DNA of 64,000 bases from Pseudomonas koreensis. GTDB taxonomy: Bacteria > Pseudomonadota > Gammaproteobacteria > Pseudomonadales > Pseudomonadaceae. Shown here in pieces: positions 1-8,529 of the stretch. Each line of letters starts with the position of its first letter. The first letter of the stretch is position 1. The stretch covers positions 2,543,501-2,607,500 of the forward strand of contig NZ_JALJWP010000001.1 of NCBI RefSeq assembly GCF_024169245.1, in the 5' to 3' direction. Below the pieces are notes generated by a model, which saw nothing but the letters and a program-made list of their open reading frames with translations, was not told the DNA's origin and ran no database searches. The position numbers and the translations under genes were made by a program.

Positions 1-615
1 CATCGGCTCGATGGTGAAGGTCATGCCGGCCTTCAGTTCCATGCCGGTGCCGGCGCGACCGTAGTGCAGGATCTGCGGTTCTTCGTGGAAGACCTTGCCG
101 ATACCGTGGCCGCAGAACTCGCGCACCACCGAGAAACCATTCTTTTCTGCATGCTTCTGGATCACTTCACCGATGTCACCGAGGCGGCAGCCGGGCTTGA
201 CGATCTCGATGGCCTTGTACATGCATTCCTGGGTGACTTGCGACAGGCGCTCGGCCCAGACCGGTACTTCGCCGACGTGGAACATGCGGCTGGTGTCGCC
301 GTGGTAGCCGTCTTTGATCACGGTAACGTCAATGTTCAGGGTGTCGCCGTTTTTCAGCGGCTTGTCATTCGGGATGCCGTGACAGACCACATGGTTGATC
401 GACGTGCAAATCGACTTCGGGTAACCCTTGTAGTTGAGCGGGGCAGGGATGGCTTGCTGCACATTGACGATGTAATCGTGGCAGATCTGATTGAGCTGAT
501 CGGTGGTCACGCCCGGTTTGACATGTTCGGCAATCATTTCCAGCACATCGGCGGCCAGTTTGCCGGCGACACGCATGCCAGCGATGTCCTCGGGGGTTTT
601 GAGGTTGACGGTCAT
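1..615 (-). CDS. map: Methionine aminopeptidase type I (5' part, cut by window edge)
   Basis: Removes the N-terminal methionine from new proteins in the cytoplasm. The minus-strand frame opens at the ATG complementary to 613-615 and runs without a stop to base 1, giving 205 of about 260 residues; the C-terminus lies outside. Visible family residues are the CHGIPND motif (His79), the metal ligands Asp96 (LNIDVTV) and Asp107 (YHGDTSR), and the later GHGIG and FTIEPM segments, which carry the ligand His and Glu. The last metal-binding Glu is beyond the edge. It is divergent from rpsB, as is usual in Pseudomonas. Confidence 0.97.
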   Translation of the reverse strand, partial: MTVNLKTPEDIAGMRVAGKLAADVLEMIAEHVKPGVTTDQLNQICHDYIVNVQQAIPAPLNYKGYPKSICTSINHVVCHGIPNDKPLKNGDTLNIDVTVIKDGYHGDTSRMFHVGEVPVWAERLSQVTQECMYKAIEIVKPGCRLGDIGEVIQKHAEKNGFSVVREFCGHGIGKVFHEEPQILHYGRAGTGMELKAGMTFTIEPM

Positions 616-818
616 ACAGGCTCTCTCTGCGCTCGGCGGCGCTTACGGATACGAAACGGGTGGCAGGTGTATATTTGCGACCCTGAAAAACGCGATTCTA
701 CCAGACGGGAGGCGCAAATCCGCGCCTGCATGTCTGGCTTCTCTCTATACAATGGAGTCCGTCAGGCCGATTCCAAGGGGGCCGCGCCCATGTCGCGGGT
801 GCGAATACAGATTCCGGG

Positions 819-847
819 TTCCGTTTCTGCGCACCCTGTGGTATAAA
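819..847 (+). promoter_or_regulatory. Candidate rpsB promoter in the map-rpsB divergent gap
   Basis: The 372-base gap 616-987 has no gene. It holds a good -10 (TATAAA, 842-847) with a weak TTCCGT about 17 bases upstream. A start near 854 would give an rpsB leader of about 135 bases, long enough for the S2 autoregulation known for rpsB-tsf in enterobacteria. The promoter is read from the sequence; the autoregulation is inference. Confidence 0.4.
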
Positions 848-987
848 ATGCGCCGCTTTCCGGGGATGCCCCGAAAAGCTTAAATCCACACACGTGTCGA
901 CACGATGACCTGGGTGCCTTGGGCTTTATGCCTCTGGTTGGTCATTGGGATACGTGGAGGCCAAACCCGACTTATCAAGGAACTATC

Positions 988-1725
988 ATGTCCCAAGTCA
1001 ACATGCGCGATATGCTGAAGGCCGGTGTGCACTTCGGTCACCAAACCCGTTACTGGAATCCGAAAATGGGCAAGTACATTTTCGGCGCGCGTAACAAGAT
1101 TCACATCATCAACCTTGAAAAAACCCTGCCAATGTTCAACGAAGCTCTGACTTTCGTAGAGCGTCTGGCCCAGGGCAAAAACAAGATTCTGTTCGTCGGC
1201 ACCAAGCGTTCCGCTGGCAAGATCGTTGCTGAAGAAGCAGCACGTTGCGGTTCGCCGTACGTCGATCACCGCTGGTTGGGCGGCATGCTGACCAACTTCA
1301 AGACCATTCGTGCTTCCATCAAGCGTCTGCGTGACCTTGAAGTCCAAGCCGAAGACGGTACTTTCGCCAAGCTGACCAAGAAAGAAGCGCTGATGCGCTC
1401 CCGTGATCTTGAGAAGCTGGATCGTTCGCTGGGCGGCATCAAGGACATGGGCGGTCTGCCAGACGCACTGTTCGTGATCGACGTTGACCACGAGCGCATC
1501 GCGATCACCGAAGCCAACAAGCTGGGCATCCCGGTCATCGGCGTTGTCGATACCAACAGCAGCCCGGAAGGCGTTGACTACATCATCCCAGGCAACGATG
1601 ACGCCATCCGCGCTATCCAGCTGTACATGGGTTCGATGGCTGACGCAGTGATCCGTGGTCGCAACAATGTTGCTGGCGGTACTGTTGAATTCGCAGCTGA
1701 AGAAACTCAGGCTGCAGCTGAGTAA
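988..1725 (+). CDS. rpsB: 30S ribosomal protein S2
   Basis: Structural protein of the small ribosomal subunit that docks S1. It has 245 residues, the normal length. The N-terminus [19 protein letters not shown] is the S2 signature, and the second signature region ([19 protein letters not shown]) is present. An in-frame ATG at 919 exists, but the start at 988 has an AAGGA site and matches family N-termini. An intrinsic terminator follows at 1753-1781, so only part of transcription should reach tsf. Confidence 0.98.
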   Translation: MSQVNMRDMLKAGVHFGHQTRYWNPKMGKYIFGARNKIHIINLEKTLPMFNEALTFVERLAQGKNKILFVGTKRSAGKIVAEEAARCGSPYVDHRWLGGMLTNFKTIRASIKRLRDLEVQAEDGTFAKLTKKEALMRSRDLEKLDRSLGGIKDMGGLPDALFVIDVDHERIAITEANKLGIPVIGVVDTNSSPEGVDYIIPGNDDAIRAIQLYMGSMADAVIRGRNNVAGGTVEFAAEETQAAAE

Positions 1726-1752
1726 TCGACGCCCCTGGCGTTGACTCAGTAA

Positions 1753-1781
1753 GCAAAAAGGGGGCTTGGCCCCCTTTTTGC
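1753..1781 (+). terminator. Intrinsic terminator between rpsB and tsf
   Basis: A 13-bp perfect stem (1753-1765 with 1769-1781) has a three-base loop. Its 3' arm carries GCCCCC followed by five T. Confidence 0.85.
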
Positions 1782-1916
1782 CACCTCGAAAACCATTTGT
1801 CGGCGCCCACGTCCGTATTTGTCATGTGCGGCAGCCAACATGGGTGGTTCGGGAAGAATTGAACGCCCGTTCGATCGGGTGGAATGGTTGAAAACCTATC
1901 CAAGAGGAATTTGAAA

Positions 1917-2780
1917 ATGGCAGCAATTACTGCAGCGTTGGTCAAAGAACTGCGCGAGCGTACCGGCGAGGGCATGATGGATTGCAAGAAAGCCCTGGAA
2001 AAGGCTGACGGCGACATCGAAAAAGCCATTGATGACATGCGTGCTTCGGGCGCAATCAAGGCTGCGAAAAAAGCCGGCAACGTTGCCGCTGAAGGCGCAA
2101 TCGCCATCAAATCGAATGACAAGGCAGCCGTGCTGCTGGAAGTCAACTCGCAGACCGACTTCCTGGCCCTGCAAGACGATTTCAAGAACTTCGTTGCTGC
2201 CAGCGTAGAAAAAGCTTTCGACGAAAAACTGACCGACGCAGCTCCGCTGATCGCCGCTCAGGAATCGGCTCGTGAAGCTCTGGTTGCCAAAGTCGGTGAG
2301 AACGTCAACATCCGTCGTCTGGTACGCGTAGAGGGTGACGTTGTCGGCACTTACCTGCACGGTAACAAGATCGGTGTTGCTGTTGTCCTGAAAGGCGGTG
2401 ACGTCGAGCTGGCCAAAGACATCGCGATGCACGTTGCTGCAAGCAACCCTGAGTTCCTGCTGCCTTCGCAAGTCTCCGACGAAGCGATCGAGCGCGAGAA
2501 GGCTGTGTTCCTGCAGCTGAACGAAGAGAAGATCAAAGGCAAGCCGGAAAACATTGTTGAGAACATGGTCAAGGGCCGTATCAGCAAGTTCCTGGCAGAA
2601 GCAAGCCTGGTCGAGCAGGCGTTCGTCAAGAACCCTGAAGTCAAGGTTGGCGAACTGGCCAAGAAAGCCGGTGCTGAAATCGTTTCCTTCACTTACTTCA
2701 AAGTAGGCGAAGGCATCGAGAAGCCGGTCGACAACTTCGCTGAAGAAGTTGCTGCCCAGCTGGCTGCCGCCAAGCAATAA
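1917..2780 (+). CDS. tsf: Elongation factor Ts
   Basis: Nucleotide exchange factor that recycles EF-Tu-GDP. It has 287 residues. The N-terminal UBA-like domain (MAAITAALVKELRERTGEGM) and the exchange motif around residue 80 (QTDFLALQDDF, the TDFV region) are clear. The start at 1917 follows AAGAGGAA and matches family N-termini; an upstream in-frame ATG at 1884 adds 11 unrelated residues. It follows rpsB after a terminator, and a second terminator ends the unit. Confidence 0.98.
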   Translation: MAAITAALVKELRERTGEGMMDCKKALEKADGDIEKAIDDMRASGAIKAAKKAGNVAAEGAIAIKSNDKAAVLLEVNSQTDFLALQDDFKNFVAASVEKAFDEKLTDAAPLIAAQESAREALVAKVGENVNIRRLVRVEGDVVGTYLHGNKIGVAVVLKGGDVELAKDIAMHVAASNPEFLLPSQVSDEAIEREKAVFLQLNEEKIKGKPENIVENMVKGRISKFLAEASLVEQAFVKNPEVKVGELAKKAGAEIVSFTYFKVGEGIEKPVDNFAEEVAAQLAAAKQ

Positions 2781-2803
2781 GACGGTTTTTCAACTGTCGC
2801 CCG

Positions 2804-2838
2804 AAAGAGGCTGCCCGCTTACGCGCGCAGCCTCTTTT
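2804..2838 (+). terminator. Intrinsic terminator after tsf
   Basis: AAAGAGGCTGC (2804-2814) pairs with GCAGCCTCTTT (2827-2837). The 3' arm ends in a short T run. Confidence 0.7.
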
Positions 2839-2988
2839 CAGATGGGGTACCAATTTTTATTTGGTTTCCACCCGGAACTGACTTACAAAGCCATGTTCCG
2901 ATGGCGCTGCAGCAGCGCCAAGCTAGAGTGAACGCCAGCTGTAAACAGCTCGCAAAGAATTTTAAATACGCCGCAGGAGAGATTCGCA

Positions 2989-3732
2989 ATGGCTCAGCAG
3001 GGCAGTGGTTATCAGGCTCGCTATAAACGCATTCTACTCAAGCTTAGCGGCGAGGCCCTGATGGGCTCGGAAGAGTTCGGGATCGATCCTAAAGTGCTGG
3101 ACCGCATGGCGCTGGAAGTCGGCCAACTGGTCGGCATCGGCGTCCAGGTCGGTCTGGTGATCGGCGGTGGCAACCTGTTCCGTGGCGAAGCCCTGAGCAA
3201 AGCCGGTATGGATCGGGTCACGGGCGACCACATGGGCATGCTGGCCACTGTGATGAACGCTCTGGCCATGCGCGATGCGCTGGAACGTGCCAATATCTCG
3301 GCCATCGTCATGTCGGCCATTTCCATGGTTGGCGTAACCGATCACTACGATCGCCGCAAAGCCATGCGCCACCTGAACTCCAAAGACGTCGTGATCTTCG
3401 CGGCCGGTACCGGCAATCCGTTCTTCACCACGGATTCTGCAGCCTGCCTGCGTGCAATCGAAATCGACGCCGACGTTGTGCTCAAAGCCACCAAGGTTGA
3501 TGGCGTCTACACCGCAGACCCGTTCAAGGATCCGCATGCCGAGAAGTTCGATCATCTGACTTATGATGAAGTACTGGATCGCAAGCTGGGTGTAATGGAT
3601 CTGACTGCTATCTGCCTGTGCCGCGATCACAAGATGCCGCTGCGCGTATTCAACATGAACAAGCCCGGCGCCCTGCTGAACATTGTGCACGGCGGCGCTG
3701 AAGGGACTTTGATCGAGGAAGGCCAACAATGA
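2989..3732 (+). CDS. pyrH: UMP kinase
   Basis: Phosphorylates UMP to UDP in pyrimidine synthesis; amino acid kinase family, hexameric and regulated by GTP and UTP. It has 247 residues. Visible are [13 protein letters not shown] (ATP site), [30 protein letters not shown] and [15 protein letters not shown]. The ribosome site CAGGAGAG lies just upstream. The stop overlaps the frr start (ATGA), so the two are translationally coupled. Confidence 0.98.
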   Translation: MAQQGSGYQARYKRILLKLSGEALMGSEEFGIDPKVLDRMALEVGQLVGIGVQVGLVIGGGNLFRGEALSKAGMDRVTGDHMGMLATVMNALAMRDALERANISAIVMSAISMVGVTDHYDRRKAMRHLNSKDVVIFAAGTGNPFFTTDSAACLRAIEIDADVVLKATKVDGVYTADPFKDPHAEKFDHLTYDEVLDRKLGVMDLTAICLCRDHKMPLRVFNMNKPGALLNIVHGGAEGTLIEEGQQ

Positions 3733-4286
3733 TCAACGAAATCAAGAAAGACGCCCAAGCGCGTATGCAGAAATCCCTGGAATCTCTGAACCACGCGTTC
3801 GGCCAGATTCGTACCGGCAAGGCTCACCCGAGTATCCTCGGCAGCGTCATGGTGCCTTACTACGGCACTGACACCCCGCTGAGCGGCGTTGCCAACGTTA
3901 CCGTTAAAGACTCGCGTACCCTGCAGGTCGTGGCGTTCGAGCGCAACATGCTTGCTGCCGTCGACAAGGCGATCCAGAGCGCCGGGCTGAACCTCAACCC
4001 GACCAACCTGGGCGAGCTGCTGCTGATCCCGATGCCGGCCCTGACCGAAGAAACGCGTAAAGGCTTCACCAAACAGGCCCGCAGCGCAGCCGAAGACGCA
4101 CGCGTTGCCGTGCGCAACATTCGTCGTGATGCCTTGGGCGAGCTGAAAAAGCTGGTCAAGGACAAGGAAATCAGCGAAGACGAAGAGCGTCGTGCCATCG
4201 CCGATATCGACAAGCTGACCAAAGAATCCGAGGCCCAGATCACCAAGGCCACGGACGAGAAAGAAAAAGACCTGATGGCCGTATAA
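3729..4286 (+). CDS. frr: Ribosome recycling factor
   Basis: Works with EF-G to split post-termination ribosomes. It has 185 residues, the exact family length. The N-terminus [18 protein letters not shown] and the C-terminal helical arm ([20 protein letters not shown]) are typical. It overlaps pyrH by four bases and is followed after 14 bases by uppS. Confidence 0.98.
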   Translation: MINEIKKDAQARMQKSLESLNHAFGQIRTGKAHPSILGSVMVPYYGTDTPLSGVANVTVKDSRTLQVVAFERNMLAAVDKAIQSAGLNLNPTNLGELLLIPMPALTEETRKGFTKQARSAAEDARVAVRNIRRDALGELKKLVKDKEISEDEERRAIADIDKLTKESEAQITKATDEKEKDLMAV

Positions 4287-4300
4287 GGGTCGAGCTTTAA

Positions 4301-5056
4301 ATGGACAAGACCAAGCAGACTGCGCCGTCCGCGGTGCCGCGCCATGTCGCGATCATCATGGATGGCAATAATCGCTGGGCGAAAAAACGCTTCATGCCGG
4401 GTGTCGCCGGGCATAAAGCGGGCGTGGATGCTGTGCGGGCGGTGATCGAGGTGTGCGCTGAGGCCAAGGTCGAAGTCCTGACCCTGTTCGCCTTCTCCAG
4501 TGAAAACTGGCAGCGCCCCGCCGATGAGGTCAGTGCCTTGATGGATCTGTTCTTCAAGGCGCTGCGTCGTGAGGCCAAGCGTCTCAACGACAACAACATC
4601 AGCCTGCGCATCATTGGCGACCGCTCGCGCTTCCATCCTGAGCTTCAGGCGGCGATGCGCGAAGCCGAAGCCATGACTGTCGGCGCCAACCGCTTTGTCC
4701 TGCAGATCGCCGCCAATTATGGCGGTCAATGGGATATTGCCCAGGCCGCGCAGCGTCTGGCGCGCGAGGTTCAGGCTGGGCACTTGCGTCCGGAGGATAT
4801 CACCCCGGATCTGCTGCAGACCTGTCTGGCGACTGGCGATCTGCCGTTGCCCGATCTGTGCATTCGCACCGGTGGCGAGCATCGCATCAGTAACTTCCTG
4901 CTGTGGCAGCTGGCCTACGCCGAGCTGTACTTCTCCGACCTGTTCTGGCCGGACTTCAAACACGAAGCCATGCGCACCGCGCTGGCCGATTTCGCTTCAC
5001 GCCAGCGTCGTTTCGGTAAAACGAGCGAACAGGTCGAAGCTGGAGCCCGGGTTTAA
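4301..5056 (+). CDS. uppS: Undecaprenyl diphosphate synthase (cis-prenyltransferase)
   Basis: Condenses IPP onto farnesyl-PP to make the C55 lipid carrier for peptidoglycan and O-antigen. It has 251 residues. Conserved blocks are HVAIIMDGNNRWAKKR (catalytic Asp in MDGN), LFAFSSENW and the C-terminal RTGGEHRISNFLLWQ. The stop and the cdsA start overlap (TAATG). It belongs to the frr-uppS-cdsA-dxr-rseP run. Confidence 0.97.
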   Translation: MDKTKQTAPSAVPRHVAIIMDGNNRWAKKRFMPGVAGHKAGVDAVRAVIEVCAEAKVEVLTLFAFSSENWQRPADEVSALMDLFFKALRREAKRLNDNNISLRIIGDRSRFHPELQAAMREAEAMTVGANRFVLQIAANYGGQWDIAQAAQRLAREVQAGHLRPEDITPDLLQTCLATGDLPLPDLCIRTGGEHRISNFLLWQLAYAELYFSDLFWPDFKHEAMRTALADFASRQRRFGKTSEQVEAGARV

Positions 5057-5862
5057 TGCTTAAACAACGAATCATCACCGCACTGATCCTGCTGCCGATT
5101 GCCTTGTGCGGGTTTTTCCTGCTCAAGGGTGCAGGCTTCGCGCTGTTCATTGGTCTGGTAGTCAGCCTCGGTGCCTGGGAATGGGCGCGTCTGGCCGGCT
5201 TCACCGCACAATCGTTCCGCGTTGGCTTTGCCGCCGTAGTCGCCTTGATGCTGCTTGTCATGTATGTGCTGCCGGGGCTTGCGCCCTGGGTGCTGGGCGC
5301 CTCGGTGATCTGGTGGGCCATTGCCACTTATCTGGTGCTGACGTATCCACGCTCCAGCGCGCATTGGTCAACGGCGGCGACCAAGCTGCTCATTGGTCTG
5401 CTGATCCTGCTGCCTGCGTGGCAGGGCCTGGTGCAGATCAAGCAGTATCCGTTGGGTAACTGGTTGATCATGGCGGTGATGGTGCTGGTCTGGGGCGCGG
5501 ACATCGGCGCTTATTTCTCCGGGCGCAAATTCGGCAAGCGCAAGCTCGCACCCCAAGTCAGCCCGGGCAAAAGCTGGGAGGGCGTTTATGGTGGTCTGGC
5601 TCTGAGCCTGGTGATTACCGCGATTGTCGGGCTGGTGCGCGACTGGACCGTGGCCGAACTGCTCAAAGGCTTGATCGGCGCTGCTGTGATCGTCTTCATT
5701 TCCGTGGTCGGTGACCTCACCGAAAGCATGTTCAAGCGCCAATCCGGCATCAAGGACAGCAGTAACCTGCTACCCGGCCATGGCGGTGTGCTGGATCGCA
5801 TCGACAGTCTGACCGCCGCCATTCCGGTATTCGCCGTATTGCTCTGGATGGCCGCACCGTGA
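5056..5862 (+). CDS. cdsA: Phosphatidate cytidylyltransferase
   Basis: Makes CDP-diacylglycerol from phosphatidic acid and CTP at the inner membrane. It has 268 residues with several hydrophobic segments (for example [19 protein letters not shown]). The family signature near the C-terminus, [20 protein letters not shown] followed by GVLDRIDS, is intact. The gene overlaps its neighbours at both ends (TAATG with uppS, GTGA with dxr). Confidence 0.97.
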   Translation: MLKQRIITALILLPIALCGFFLLKGAGFALFIGLVVSLGAWEWARLAGFTAQSFRVGFAAVVALMLLVMYVLPGLAPWVLGASVIWWAIATYLVLTYPRSSAHWSTAATKLLIGLLILLPAWQGLVQIKQYPLGNWLIMAVMVLVWGADIGAYFSGRKFGKRKLAPQVSPGKSWEGVYGGLALSLVITAIVGLVRDWTVAELLKGLIGAAVIVFISVVGDLTESMFKRQSGIKDSSNLLPGHGGVLDRIDSLTAAIPVFAVLLWMAAP

Positions 5863-7049
5863 GCCGTCCCCAGCAGATTACGGTGTTGGGTGCGACCGGT
5901 TCGATCGGTCTGAGCACCCTGGATGTGATTGCCCGCCACCCTGAGCGTTATCAGGTTTTCGCCTTGAGTGGCTTTTCACGTCTGAGCGAATTGCTCGCAT
6001 TGTGCGTGCGGCATGTGCCGCAATTTGCCGTGGTGCCCGAAGGTGCCGCGGCGCGCGGGTTGCAGGATGACCTGCGTGCTGCCGGCTTGCCGACGCGCGT
6101 GCTGGTAGGTGAGGAGGGCCTGTGTCAGGTTGCCTCCGCGCCTGAAGTCGATGCGGTAATGGCGGCCATTGTCGGCGCGGCCGGGCTGCGTCCGACACTG
6201 GCGGCGGTCGAGGCGGGCAAGAAGATACTGCTGGCGAACAAGGAAGCGCTGGTGATGTCCGGCGCTCTGTTCATGCAGGCCGTGCGCAAAAGCGGCTCGG
6301 TACTGCTGCCAATTGACAGCGAACACAACGCGATTTTTCAATGCATGCCCGCAGACTTCGCGCGCGGCTTGAGCTCGGTGGGTGTGCGGCGGATTTTGCT
6401 GACAGCCTCTGGCGGCCCGTTCCGGCAGACGCCGATGGCCGAGCTGGCAGATGTTTCGCCTGAACAGGCTTGTGCGCATCCGAACTGGTCCATGGGGCGC
6501 AAGATCTCCGTGGATTCGGCGAGCATGATGAACAAGGGGCTGGAGCTGATCGAAGCCTGCTGGCTGTTCGATGCCAAACCGGCTCAGGTCGAAGTGGTGA
6601 TTCATCCGCAGAGTGTGATCCACTCTCTGGTCGATTACGTCGATGGCTCGGTACTCGCGCAATTGGGCAACCCCGATATGCGCACGCCGATCGCCAGTGC
6701 CCTGGCCTGGCCGGAGCGCATTGATTCCGGCGTACCGCCGCTGGATCTGTTCGCCATTGCGCGACTGGATTTCGAAGCGCCTGATGATGTGCGCTTCCCG
6801 TGCCTGCGTTTGGCCCGACAGGCGGCCGAAGCCGGCGACAGCGCACCGGCGATGCTCAACGCGGCCAATGAAGTGGCCGTGGCAGCCTTTCTCGACGGAC
6901 GGGTTCGCTACCTGGAAATCGCGAGTATCATCGAGGAAGTCCTGAATCTGGAGCCGGTAGTCGCGCTGAACGATCTCGATGCCGTGTTTACGGCGGACGC
7001 GAAAGCACGAATGCTGGCCGAGCAATGGTTGAGTCGGCACGGCCGATAG
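5859..7049 (+). CDS. dxr: 1-deoxy-D-xylulose-5-phosphate reductoisomerase
   Basis: Second step of the MEP isoprenoid pathway, making MEP with NADPH. It has 396 residues. The N-terminal Rossmann motif is [14 protein letters not shown]; the active site includes SEHNAIFQC and [19 protein letters not shown]. It starts with GTG, overlapping the cdsA stop (GTGA). ispD and ispF of the same pathway are also in this window. Confidence 0.98.
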   Translation: MSRPQQITVLGATGSIGLSTLDVIARHPERYQVFALSGFSRLSELLALCVRHVPQFAVVPEGAAARGLQDDLRAAGLPTRVLVGEEGLCQVASAPEVDAVMAAIVGAAGLRPTLAAVEAGKKILLANKEALVMSGALFMQAVRKSGSVLLPIDSEHNAIFQCMPADFARGLSSVGVRRILLTASGGPFRQTPMAELADVSPEQACAHPNWSMGRKISVDSASMMNKGLELIEACWLFDAKPAQVEVVIHPQSVIHSLVDYVDGSVLAQLGNPDMRTPIASALAWPERIDSGVPPLDLFAIARLDFEAPDDVRFPCLRLARQAAEAGDSAPAMLNAANEVAVAAFLDGRVRYLEIASIIEEVLNLEPVVALNDLDAVFTADAKARMLAEQWLSRHGR

Positions 7050-7102
7050 TTTTGCAACACAATGGCGACACGCGACACTGAACAGGATTGCGGAGAAAGT
7101 AG

Positions 7103-8455
7103 ATGAGCGCGCTCTATATGATTGCCGGCACCCTGATCGCCTTGGGTGTGCTGGTCACCTTCCATGAATTCGGCCACTTCTGGGTCGCGCGTCGTTGTGG
7201 CGTCAAGGTTCTGCGTTTTTCCGTAGGCTTCGGCATGCCGCTGCTGCGCTGGCATGACAGGCAAGGCACCGAGTTCGTGGTCGCCGCGATTCCGCTGGGC
7301 GGCTACGTCAAGATGCTCGACGAGCGCGAAGGCGAAGTGCCGGTCGATCAGCTGGATCAGTCGTTCAACCGCAAGTCGGTGCGCCAGCGTATCGCTATTG
7401 TCGCTGCCGGCCCGATTGCCAACTTCCTGTTGGCGCTGGTGTTCTTCTGGGTGTTGGCGATGCTCGGCAGCGAGCAGGTGCGCCCGGTTATCGGCGCGGT
7501 CGAGTCTGGCAGCATTGCTGCAAAGGCTGGTCTGAATGCCGGTCAGGAGATTGTTTCGATCGATGGTGAGCCCACGTCGGGCTGGGCTGCAGTCAATTTG
7601 CAGCTGGTTCGTCGTCTTGGTGAAAGCGGCGCCATTCAATTGGTGGTGCGCGACCAGGGCTCGAGCGCTGAGTCGCCGCGCACGCTGGCACTGGATAACT
7701 GGCTCAAAGGTGCCGACGAGCCGGATCCGATTCGCTCGCTGGGTATTCGTCCGTGGCGTCCGGCCTTGCCGCCGGTGCTTGCCGAGCTCGACCCGAAAGG
7801 CCCGGCCCAGGCAGCCGGGCTGAAAACCGGCGATCGCTTGCTGGCGCTGGATGGCCAGCCGCTGAGTGACTGGCAGCAAGTGGTCGATACCGTTCGTACG
7901 CGTCCTGATACCAAAATCATGCTGCGTATCGAGCGCGACAATGCTCAAATCGACGTGCCTGTGACCCTGGCGGCGCGCGGTGAGAGCAAGTCGCCAAGCG
8001 GTTATCTGGGCGCTGGCGTCAAAGCCATCGACTGGCCGCCGGAAATGATCCGCGAAGTCAGTTATGGTCCGCTGGCCGCGATTGGCGAGGGTGCCCGTCG
8101 CACTTGGACCATGAGCATTCTGACCCTCGATTCACTGAAGAAAATGCTGTTCGGCGAGCTCTCGGTAAAAAACTTGAGTGGACCGATAACCATTGCTAAA
8201 GTGGCGGGCGCTTCTGCCCAGTCGGGCGTCGCTGATTTCCTGAATTTCCTTGCTTATCTGAGTATTAGCCTGGGCGTTCTGAATTTGCTGCCCATTCCTG
8301 TACTGGATGGGGGGCATTTGTTGTTTTATCTGATCGAGTGGGTGCGTGGTCGCCCCTTGTCGGATCGGGTGCAAGGTTGGGGGATACAGATCGGTATCAG
8401 TTTGGTGGTCGGGGTGATGTTGCTTGCTCTGGTTAACGATCTGGGTCGACTGTAA
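7103..8455 (+). CDS. rseP: RseP site-2 intramembrane metalloprotease
   Basis: Inner-membrane zinc protease that cleaves anti-sigma factors after site-1 cleavage, releasing envelope-stress sigma factors (AlgU type in Pseudomonas). It has 450 residues. The zinc motif is FHEFGHFWVARR (HExxH, near residue 22), and the third ligand is in the C-terminal NLLPIPVLDGGH. Two PDZ domains lie between (about residues 130-215 and 220-310). It sits between dxr and bamA as in other gammaproteobacteria. Confidence 0.97.
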   Translation: MSALYMIAGTLIALGVLVTFHEFGHFWVARRCGVKVLRFSVGFGMPLLRWHDRQGTEFVVAAIPLGGYVKMLDEREGEVPVDQLDQSFNRKSVRQRIAIVAAGPIANFLLALVFFWVLAMLGSEQVRPVIGAVESGSIAAKAGLNAGQEIVSIDGEPTSGWAAVNLQLVRRLGESGAIQLVVRDQGSSAESPRTLALDNWLKGADEPDPIRSLGIRPWRPALPPVLAELDPKGPAQAAGLKTGDRLLALDGQPLSDWQQVVDTVRTRPDTKIMLRIERDNAQIDVPVTLAARGESKSPSGYLGAGVKAIDWPPEMIREVSYGPLAAIGEGARRTWTMSILTLDSLKKMLFGELSVKNLSGPITIAKVAGASAQSGVADFLNFLAYLSISLGVLNLLPIPVLDGGHLLFYLIEWVRGRPLSDRVQGWGIQIGISLVVGVMLLALVNDLGRL

Positions 8456-8529
8456 CGCTTCGCTGAATTGCGAATCTGCCGCATTTTGCGGCAGTTTGTT
8501 TATTGCCAGTTGGAATAAGAAAGGACTTC

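Noticed and set aside
64..846. Long plus-strand open frame over map
   Set aside because: It is antisense to the map gene, which has all its family motifs on the minus strand.
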